Shown piece after piece: positions 44,896 to 56,800 of a stretch of 64,000 bases of DNA (its first letter is position 1; the number at the start of each line of letters is the position of its first letter). The stretch comes from Anaeramoeba flamelloides (Eukaryota; Metamonada; Anaeramoebidae): positions 13,397,001 to 13,461,000 of the forward strand of contig JANTQA010000070.1 in the NCBI GenBank assembly GCA_027625915.1. Direction: 5' to 3'. The notes beneath the pieces were generated by a model. That model saw only the letters and a program-made list of their open reading frames with translations, made no database searches and had not been told where the DNA came from. The position numbers and the translations under genes were made by a program.

Positions 44896-47800
44896 ATGTT
44901 AAATTGTTTCAAAAGAAAAAAACAACAACCTTCAAACAAGCCTAAAACTTACTCACCATTGTCTGCATGTAAGCTTTTTTATTTTTAATTCCCTACTTTC
45001 TTCTTCTTCTTGTTTATTTGAGATACCAAACACACACATTAACAGAGGCATTAAACAAATATTGCCTCTCTTTCAACTACCAAACACAAACCATTTGCCG
45101 TAAAAAATAGATGTCTTCACTACCAACCACCTTTTAGGAACCGGAATTATTGCATTGCCTTATGACGTTTATGCTGGAGGAACTCTCCTGTCTGTAATTT
45201 TTTTATTATTAGTAACTGTGATTAGCATTATTACAATGATGTATTTGATTGAATCGGAATCGAGGACACAGGCGCTTATGAACGTGCTAGGAGCAAACGA
45301 AGGACATTTTTTACAAGGAGAAACAGTGGAAATGGATTTGCTACTCAAAGAAAACTCTTTTGATATTCACAAAGTTCGGAGGAAGGTCTTAAAAATCGAA
45401 GACTCCCATCAGATGGGGATTGAGTTTGAAGATGCTATCCAACTAGCAAATTTGTCAGATGAAAAAGAAGAAAAGAATATTTTTGATGAAGAAGAAAAAA
45501 AGGAAAAAAAAGATATTGAACAAGAAGAACAAGAACAAGAAGATGAAGATGAAATTGAAGACGAAGAAGAATTTGAAGATCAAGAAATTGAAAAAAAATC
45601 ACTTCTTACCAACAGTGAAAAACTACCAAATGAAATTAACAATAGAGAAGAATATCAAGGTATTTTTTTACTTCCTTTCCACCCCCCCCCAAAATTTCCC
45701 ATTCTTCGCTTTTTGATCATGATTAAATTATAAATTGCTTTTTTTGTTCTGCAAACAGAAATATAATTCCAAATATTGTAAAATGAAATTTACTTTGATC
45801 AAAAGCATCTAAAGATGCCCCACAAAGAAATTTCACTTTCTGGCAATCTTAATTCACTAACAACTAATCAAAGTCATTCATCTAATTTACTTGATACTCG
45901 AAAATATGTTCTGAATAAGAGATCGATTTTCTCTATTATTGATTTATCCCATTTTTTAAAAAAGATCTCTAGAGTAACAAAAAAAAAAAAAATAGAATTG
46001 ATACAAATGAAAAATACCATGTAAATGGTTTATGGTATAGAAAGGAGTTTACCACTATTAACACAATACTTCTATTTGATTGCTCTGAAGAAATTTTAAT
46101 CTTCTGAAGTTCAATGCCAAAAATGTTATATTAATGATTAGAGAAAAAAGGGTTTGTAAAATTTTTCTAGATCGACTTGAATGAATCATCAATTTATATC
46201 TTGGTGTTGTTCAATTATCGTTTTTTTGATTTCATAAAAATAACTTTCAAATCGATCAAAATACTGGTAAATTCAATAAAAAACATTAAAACGTTTTTTA
46301 GTTCAATTTCCATATTATCTAACCTGATAACTTCAAGCTTTGAAAACAGTTCGTTCCAAAGAATATTTTGAAAATCAACCAAGTTACAAGGTTTCTTTAA
46401 CATTTAAACCAATAAACTCCTTTATTCAATACCCAGGCAAAAAAATTGAAAAAATGTAAATTTAATTAGAAAGTTTCAAATATTTTTTTTTGAATTTATT
46501 AGTAATTTTTCAACAAAAAAAAAAATTATAAAAAAAAAAATATCCAGTAAAGGGTATAAAATATAATAAATCCCAATTGAAGAGCGAGAAAACATTTTCA
46601 TCCATTTAATGTGAAAATACCCACCAAATCCATTTTTTGTCAAATAATGAAACCAATCAAAAGACGGAAACCTCCAAGAATAGATTTTTAAACAAGAAAA
46701 TTAATTTTTTAAGGTACTTATTTTTTAGTTAAATTTTCTTAGAATTTCAAAAAAAAGCAAGTCAATTTCAGTACTTTAGAATTTCTATGGAATGCTAAAA
46801 CAACAAAACTTTAGTTATAATTGCAAACTTTACTTAAAATAAGAATTTGATAATTGAGAATAGAGATAAAGTAAATACTTTTATATAATAATTATTATAG
46901 TTAATAGACTTGAATTGATAAAGTACTTTTTTGAATACAATAATTAACCAAAGCGAATAACAACATCTTCCAAAAATATCTTTTTATCAAAATAAACCCC
47001 ATTTCAAAAATTGTGGCTCACCTGGAATAATAAATTGAAATATAAAAAAATATATATTCTTTAGTATTCAAGAACAATTAATTATTTAATCTTATTAATA
47101 ATTCACTTTTGCATCATTCTAAAGATATTTCTTAATATAACGGGTAACGTTTTTTTTAAAGAATTTGTTTAAATGGATATACATATCTAAATTTGATTAT
47201 AATATTGTTAAAACACAACTCTTGATTAACTATTTTGGTTCAACAACCCCCCATAATCTTTTGCTAAAAATTGAAAAAAAATAAAAATATTTTCAACTGT
47301 TTTTATTATTTTTTAGTTACTAAAATCAAAATAATTTAAAGATCAACCCAAAGGGTGAATTCGTTTATTTTTCTTGAGGAATTTGAAGAAATAAAGAAAT
47401 AACATTTTATTTTTTTTGTAAAAAAATAAATTTCCTTTGAATTTTTTTCTTGAAAAAATACAACTCCTTTTTTTCTGTACCGAGTGAAACACACACCACC
47501 AAAACAAAACAATTTTTAAATCAAAATTGAAATTAAACTATTCTTTCTAAGGGTTGAGAAAACAAATTTCTCTTTTTTTTTATTTTCTTCAACCAAAAAA
47601 AGATAAAATCTAAATACTACTAAACATTCAAGTTATAAATGGTTTTATTTTTTTTAAGGTGTGTATTTGTAATTTTTAAAACCCACTTTGGTAATAAATA
47701 ATCCCAAAAAGTAAATTTCATTAATGAAAATGATTACCAAATCCCCAATGACTATTAAAGATTTAATTTTTTATTATAAAAAGGTTGGATTAGGTGTTTA

Positions 47801-50800
47801 TCAAGGAGATCCTCTTTCCCCTTTAATGTTTGGGTTTATTAGCCATTTTTTAATTGAAAAAAAATTAAACACCTTGCAAAACATGTCCAGATGTTTACAG
47901 ATGATTTGATTTTAATTATGGAACGACCAATTTCAGAAATTGACAAAAAAATAATTATAATCTTTAAAATTATTCAAGAATTTGGAATGAATCCAAATAC
48001 TGAGAAAACACTAAAGTCAAAAACTTTATCCTAAATAAAATATTTAGGAATTTGGTTAGAAAAAGAAAAACATTTACAAAAAAACTTTGAAAAAGTAAAA
48101 GATAGTTTTAAAAAAATTAAAAAAATTTTTAGCCAACAAAAACTTGCCAATGGAGTAAAATTACAAATGTTTTAATCAATATGTATTAGCCAATTATTTT
48201 ATGGACTTGTAATTTTTAGTCTAAATCAAAAAGATTTTGACTCGATAGATGTTTGGATAAATAAAAAAAGTAACAAAATTTTTAAAAATAAATTCACACT
48301 CTCCAAGAATAATTTATAAAACCGAAGCTAAACTTGACCAAGCCAGAATATCAATTTACAAAAGAAGATATAAACTCAAAAAAAAAATTAGAAATACTAG
48401 GGTTTGATAACATTTCACAACAATTAAAATTTTCCAAAAAAAAAAAGATGAAAATATCAATTGTGAAATAAAAAATTTAAAATTACTAAATGCAGATCTA
48501 AATAATTTTAGACAAAAGTTAATTATAAATAGTTCTGGATGGAAAGGTCAAGAATATTTAAAAATTATTAGGTATAATAATAATATCAACAAACAGTCGT
48601 GCCGTCAAGTGCCGTCAAGTGCCTAGGTTTTTTTTAATTTCTAAAATTAAAAAAAACCTAACTACAATTTTCCAGAATTTAAAAGAATATTAGAAAAATC
48701 TTTGATTTTACTCAATTCTTTTGAATTCTGGAAAATCTAATGGCAGTTTTTTTTAATTTAAGAAATAAACTGAAAATTTCACAAATTTTCGGTTTATTTC
48801 TTAAATTAAAAAAAACCTAACGGCTGTAAGAGGAAACTAGTTTCCTCCCTTCAAAATAAAAAAAAGAAAGAAAGTGATTGTTTCACCAAAAAGTTTTGGA
48901 TTACATTGGGGTCACTGTGGAAAGATTTTGGGAAATCCTTTACTAATAATTAGGCAAAGTTTGAAATTTTTTTGATCTTCTTATTTCGAATTTAATTTGG
49001 ATAAAATATGAAGCATTTTACAAATCAATTAGACTTTAAAAATGTTATTTAAAGTTATTTTAGAAGATTTTAACCAATTTTTTTTGAAAGTTTTTAATCT
49101 CATAAATCTTCAAAAGATCGCCGCGCTCAATGATTTACGACATTGGAAAATTAATTATGTTCAAGGAATCCAATTATTTATTCAATAGACGACAATTAAA
49201 AAAGTCGATCAATTTTCTCGTAAAGGTTGGAAATTGAATTAATTCCCTTTCTTTGTTTAAAAACAATGTCTAAAATCAAACAACGTTTTTAGTTTTTGGT
49301 TTTAAAGAAATCAATCTCATTTTTAAAAAAAATTAAAAATCTTTGGTCTCCTTTTTCTTTGAAAAAAGGAGAAAAGAGACCATTAATAGAAGATTTTTAA
49401 AATGAGAAAAAAACATATTTACAAATTTTTGAAAAAAAATTAAAAAAAAAAACATTTTATTTTACGAGGTCAAGTTAAGAAATTTTTAGAGGAATGCTCA
49501 AAATGAGTCACTGTTAAGAACACACAATATATTCAGGTTTTTATATTTGATCACCTTCGGATGCTTCTTAACAATCGTGAAATAAAAGGGGAGATAGATA
49601 CTATTGAAAAGTTGGCTGATCTAGTTTGTCTCTGTATGGATTTTAAACCAAGTTTTATCCCCAATGGAGAAAATGTAAAATTTAACTTCAATCAATGTTT
49701 TCAATAACTCCATTGAGAGAGAAAGAATCTTTGAAGAACAAGTTATTCAAAGTATCATTAAAAAACAACAAATTACTTTTTTTGGGCATAATGTGTTTGT
49801 TTGTTTTAGTTTGTTTGTTAGATCCTCGAGTTGAAAAAATAAATAGCACCTCATATTGTTTCATTTGTTCAAAAATCACCTTTTATTATATTTACTAGTT
49901 TTGGACCCCCTTCCAGACTCAAAATAATGAGCTTGTTCTGGTGCTAAGATTATATTAATGGTCGTTCTTCGAACACCTCAATATCATCTTATATCACTTC
50001 GAACAATATAATTTTTTTTGTTCTTCCTGGTTAAACTCGTAACATAACAAGAAGATTGTTTCCAAATCAAAATAATAAACAATTTTATTTATTCAATTAT
50101 ATTTAATAATCCACTTAATTTGAGGGTAACAATTTACGAATAGAAATACTTTTCAAGAAAATATTCTTTGAAATTTTCAAAAAAATTTCCCACTTTTTTG
50201 CAAATCTTATATATTTAATCTTTGAATTATTACTAATACACCGGAATAATTAAGATTCTATTATTAATTATTATTTAAAAAGAATCAAATTAAAAAGTAT
50301 TTCTTTGGATATTGTGTTGAATTTTACAGATTTTAAAAAAAGTAATTTGAGAATTTTTAAATTAATTTCTTGTTTTTTTTTTTTTCTCGTATATTTTTTT
50401 TTAAAAATATAAAATGAAAAAATTGATTCAAACAGGTCTAATAAAGAAAAAATATTTTTTTCAAGTTTAAAATAATTATTTTAATTTTTTTGAAATTAAG
50501 TATATTTTTTAGATAGATTCATTTTAGAACTTAGGGGATTTATTTTTAAAGTGTATTACATTTTCTACACATAAATAATAAAATTTCATTCTTCTTCAAA
50601 GAAAATATTTTTTTTTAAGAAATATTTGAGAGAAATATATTGAATTTTCAACTTTTCGAAAATAAGTCTAACGTTTCAAACTTTTAAAAAAATAATTCAT
50701 TTCTGGAAATATCATTTAAAACGTAAAATTGGTTGTAATTGAAATCATATTTTTACTTGATTTTTCAATTCCAAGATGTGTAAACATTTATTTTGAATTT

Positions 50801-53800
50801 TCTATTGAATTTTATTGAATTTTTATGAAGGTTATTGGTCACTTAAAGTTGATATAATTGAATAAACACTACTACTACGATTATTATTATTATTTAAAAA
50901 CAAAAATAATGAAAAAAAAAATATACAGAATTTTTTGTGATAGAAATGTAATCAATTTAAAAATAATAAAGTAAATTGCATTTAAACAACCATTATTTTA
51001 TTTTAGAAAAAACAACATATTCAATTTACTGTATCTATAAATCAAAAAATTTATTTATTTATATATATTAATTCACTTTATTATAGATTTGATCAAAAAT
51101 CCACAATTTGATATTATAAGAAAATATGAAATCATTGATATGTGTAAAATGTTTCTTGGTAAAAAAGGTAAATTTTTATATTTTTTAATGCTCACATTAT
51201 TTATGTACGGAACTGTTTGGAGCTATGCTGCTGTGTTTGGTTCATCTATTGTCACTCTCTTCCCAATAAAAGCTATAACAAATGGAGATGTTTGGTATGT
51301 TTCATTCTCTTTAAATTATTATTTTCATATTTTTCTTTATATGTAACAAAAAACCAACAATTGGTAAAAAATGAATTTTTTTTTTTTTTTATTTTGAAAA
51401 GAGGAAATTACTTTTGTCTTACAGTACTAATTTAAAAAATGAATTTTTTGTTTAATATTTGCTTTTCTTATTTATTATCAAAATATGAATAGTTAAAGAA
51501 TAAATTTTATTTTTAACAATGAAAAAAGAAATAATAAAGATTGAAAAAGTAAAAAAATAATTGATTAATGAATTGTGAAAGATTTATAAAAGATAATTTT
51601 CAAAAGAAAAAATATGAAACGCTTTATTCCATTTAATATAATAATAAAATTTGTCAAAAAATGTTTAAATTAGAATTAAATAAAACTGTTCAACTGATTT
51701 GGCAAAATTACTTTGCTGTAAAGTTTTGAGTTCTTATTGTTTTTCTAAAAGAATTTTTTTTTTTTTAACTCCTTTCCTTACATTTTAAGAGTGTCTATCT
51801 TCAATGATTTCTGAAGTGGCGTTGTAGTAAGATATTCATAATTTTTTTTTAAAGAAAAATTTTGAAATCATAAAATAAATGATTCTAAAAAATGAAAAAA
51901 TTTACCTCCAAAAAAATTATTTCAAATATAACAAGTCAAAAAATTTATTTACAAAAAAATATTTTATTATTTATTATTATTATTGAAGAAGTTTAAATTA
52001 CACTCCAGATGTCCTTTTACTTAAATACCCGTTTACTTAAAATGCCTAAAAGGAAGTTTAAGCATAAAATTAATAGATTTCACGATTTTTCAAGGGAAAG
52101 ACACACTCAATTTTTTTTTATTTTTAAAAAGAAAAATCAAAAAATTGAAAAAAGAAAAAAAAAAAAAAAGAAATTTAAAAAGGGTTTATAAGAAGCAATT
52201 GATAAAAAAACAAAACAAAAAAAAATCAATGATATTCTTTTTTTTTTTTTAAGAACACACAAAATCACAGCCACGAAACTTTTGGTTGATTTAATTAAAT
52301 TTGATAATTGGTCATGAATTGTTCATTTGGGGGTGTAGTTGGTTAATTGTTGTAAATTTCTGTTTTCTTTCTTTGATCTGATTTGCCTCAAAACTTTGGT
52401 ATTTTTTTGTCTTTGCTTTTTTGATTTTATTTTCAAGTTATTCGTACTTTCGTGTATCCGTATTCAAGTATTAGTAAGTAAACACTTTGATCTTTTTCCT
52501 TTGTAACTCTTCTTTTTAAAATAAAGAAGATTCAAAGGGGGGATGGAAAAAAATAAAAAAATAATTTTTGAAAAAATAAGAATTCCATTATAGGATTATC
52601 CTTATTTTATGTTATCTGAGGATTAAAAGGTCATATACTAGTCAATAAAAAAATTTCAAAAGTTTGTGAATTAAAGGAAAGACAAAATATGGCAATTTTA
52701 GGATTTTTTAAAAAAATTTTAAAACATCATTGATGAATACAAAAACTTTTCGAAATTCACAAACAAAACTATGAAAAATTAAAATCAATTTTTTGTACCT
52801 TTTATGCAAAGTTTGCTTTCCACTTTATCCGAAAAATATATTTATATATTTTCACTAAACTCTATTGTGTTTTAAAATGGAGTGTAATGAACCCTCATCA
52901 GGTAAAATTTGATTTTCTATCCTTTTCTAGTTAAATTTTCGAATTTGAATAAGGGAAAATCTTTTTACCCAAATGACAAATTTTCGAAAAAAAAAAGCCT
53001 AAATTTTAAATTTGAACAACATCTCTTGACTTGATATTCTTTAAAGTTAACAAATGTGTTTTTTAGTTATAAAAATAATATCCACTGTCCATAAAATTAC
53101 GATAATACTTTATCAAAAACAAATCGAGATAGACATTTACATTAATTTTCATAATTTAGAAGGGTACATTCTAAATAAAAAAAAAAAAAAAAAAAAAAAA
53201 AAACCTAATTACTAACTTTGAGTGTTTTGTTCGAACTTCAAAAAATAAATTTCACAAGTAAACTATAGTTTGAAAAACCTGATTAAAAAAATTTGAAAGA
53301 TATAGGTTTTATTAAATTAAATGTTCATTTTTCTCAAACTTACAAATTTCAAAAAAAAAATACCTTTTTTACAAATACCAATTTGGTAAAATGTGAATGA
53401 TAAATAAATATATCACTTAGCGCACAGGATTGAATTAAATATCATCAGGTTTAAAATAAAAGATTTAAAATAATATTGATGTGTTAATTAATTTATTTTC
53501 TTTTTTGTCTTTAATCCTGATTTTAATTGGAATAAAAAGTTAAAATAGATCAAATATAAAAAAATTTTGTTATTGATTTTTTTTGAATATTAGAAAAAAA
53601 AATAATAATTATTCATTGTAATATTTTTTTTAAGATTTTTATATTTTTTTTGAATTTTTTTAAATAAGAAAATTATTATAATAATAGTAATTAAAAACTC
53701 AGTACTTTGATTTATTATTAAAAGCAATTAAATAATTTTTTTAAATTTATGATAAAAAAAATAAAAAAAAAATATATTACTGAGAAATTTTAATTTTTTT

Positions 53801-56800
53801 TTTCATATATAAAATTTCAATAAATATTGAAACAAGAGAAAAAGAAAATTTGTTTATTTGCCGAAATTAAAAGTTTAATATGAATAATTATCTAAAACAT
53901 CAATTCGAGTAATAAAAAAAATGAGAAAAAAAAATTAAAAAAAATTAGTAAAAATAATTTCCTTTAGCAGTTTGGAATTAAACCAATAAAAACTTATTTA
54001 CTAGATAAAGTAATTGGTTCTAAATTTAAAAAATAACAAATTAACTATTAAATATTATTCAAAGATAATAAAATAATATGTCTTAATGTACGAGAATAAA
54101 GTTTTTTTTTAAAAGAATTTGTTTAAATGGATATAAACATCTAAATTTGATTAGAATATTGTTAAAGCACAACTCTTGATTAACTATTTTGGTTCAACAA
54201 ACCTCCTGAATCTTTTGATAAAAATTGAAAAAAAAATAAAAATATTTTCAATGTTTTTAATATTTTTTAGTTACCAAAATTAAAATCATTTAAAGATCAG
54301 TCAAAAGGGTGAGAATCCACTTGTTTTTCCAAAATTCGAATAAATAAAGAAATAACATTTTATTTTTTTTGTAAAAATTGAAATTTCCTTTGAATTTTTT
54401 TCTTTGAAAAAAAAAAACTCCTTTTTTTTCTGTATCGAGGCAAACACTACCAACCAAAATAAAAAACATTTTAAAACCAAAATTGAAATTAAACAAATCT
54501 TTTTATGAGAGTCGAGAAAATAAATTTCTCTTTTTTGTTATTTTCTTCAATCAAAAAAAGATAAAATCTAATTACTACCAATCATTCAAGTTATAATTGG
54601 TTTTATTTATTTACGATGTGTATATGTAATTTTTAAAACCCACTTGGCGATAAATAATCTCAAAAAGTAAATCTCATTAATGAAAGTGAGTAACAAATCC
54701 CCGAGGTCTATTAAATATTTAATTTTTGAATAGAAAATTTTACTTCAAAAAAAGCAATTAAATACTGTTTTCCAGTCTTACTCTAAACTAAATTCCGTTT
54801 TATCCTTTAGAATTTGAAATTGAAGTGGTAGATTTTCCAAAAAATATTCTTCCAAAAAAAAATATTAAATACCTTCTTATTTTTCGAAAAATTGTAGTAT
54901 TTCAAGACATTTTGTTTTTCAAAACAAATCTATTTTAGATAAATCTCTTATGATCAAAAAGCTGGGTAACGAAACTTTTTCAGCCTTGTTAAATTCAAAT
55001 TTCATAAGTAACTCTTTATTCAATTCCAAATTAATATATTACTAAATTATGTTTTCACAATAAGAAAAAAAAAATTTCAGTTTATTATCTTTTGAATTTT
55101 TTTTTCTTTATTAGTTTATTGATCAAGAATTCCCTTTCATTTTATAATGTTCATACACGATTCAATATTATTTTTGGTCTCTATTACTGGAAATTAGAAA
55201 AAAGAAAAAATACCGAAATTTTTTTTTTTTTTTTTTATTTTGAAGGGAGGAAATTAATTTCCTCTTACAGCCCTAATTTCTAAATTTTTGTTTAGAAATT
55301 TTAACAGAGAATCATAATTTTCTTTATCATTAACAAATGATAAGATGAATAATGAATCTTTATTTTGAATAATATCTTTGATATTATTCTTATTCTTATT
55401 ATTTATTTGGATTAATTCTTTAATCCAGATTTTTCGATTTTTTTCATAGAACGGGCAATTCCATAAAAAATGATCGATATCTTCATCTATTTCTGTGTTA
55501 TGGTATTTTTTACACAAGTTGCATGATTTTGTTTTTATTTTATTCTTATCATAAACATAAGAATATCTGTTTAAATAATTTGTGAAGTTTCGTAGTTTTA
55601 AAATTGAAGTTGATCCTTTCCATTTTAAATATTTTTTGTCGTTAGGTTTTTTTTAATTTGAGAAATGAAAAGAAAATTTAAGAAATTTTTTTTTCATTTC
55701 TCAAATTAAAAAAAACCTAGACACGACTGTTTATTTATTTTATTGTTATATCTAATTATTTTTAAATATTCTTGACCTTTCCATCCAGAACAATTTATTA
55801 TCAAGTTTTCTCTAAATTGGTTTAGATTTAATTCTAATAATTTTAAGTTATCTATTTCCCAATTTATATTTTCATTATCCTTTTTTGAAAATTTTAAAAT
55901 TTTGGATATAGGTCCAAAACCAAGAATTCTTAATTTTTTTTTGAGTTTATATCTTCTTTTATATATTGAAATTCTGACTTGGTCAATTTTTGCTTCAGTT
56001 TTATAGATTATTCTTGGGGAATGTGGATTAATTTTTAAGAATTTTGTTATCTTTTTATTTATCCAAACATCAATTGAGTCGAAATCTTTTTGAGTTAGAT
56101 TAAATATAACTAATCCATAAAATAATTGGCTAATACATATTGATTTAAACATTTGTAATTTTACTCCATTTGCTAAATTTTGTTGGTTGAAAATCATCTT
56201 TATTTTTTTGAAGTTACTTTTAACTTTTTCGAAGTTTTTTTTTAAATGTTTCCCTTTTTCTAAAAAATACCGAAATTGTAGCGAAAGACATATAACCTTA
56301 ACCAAGAAAACAATAATTTTTTTTTTGTCTAAATTATTTGGTTGGTTAAAAATTGAAAACAATCTTTGTGAAAATTGAATTTTTCAGTCTAAATTATTCC
56401 TGTTATTGGAAAATAATTTTTGATCCAAGATCTCTTAATTACTAATAATGCTTTTTATTTTGTTAAAGTATGTAAAAAGTAAAAATTTAGCAAATGTTGA
56501 ATTTTTTTTTGAAAATTTTTTTTAATGAACTTGGCTTCGATCGAGATATTTTGATGCCTCTCTTAAAAACTCTTTTGGTCGCACTTTTTTAAAATTAATT
56601 TATCTTATATGGTATATTTCAAATATAAAAAACACATTCCAAAATAAAAATGAAAATTTCAAAGATTTTCAAGTTTTTGTAAAAAAATTATTTCCTCCTG
56701 ATTTTTTTTTTTTCTTTTTCTCTTTTTAATTTCAAGTATTCTTATTTTTTTTTATTTATTCTTTTCTTTTTTTAAAACTCATATTAAATATAAATAAAAA

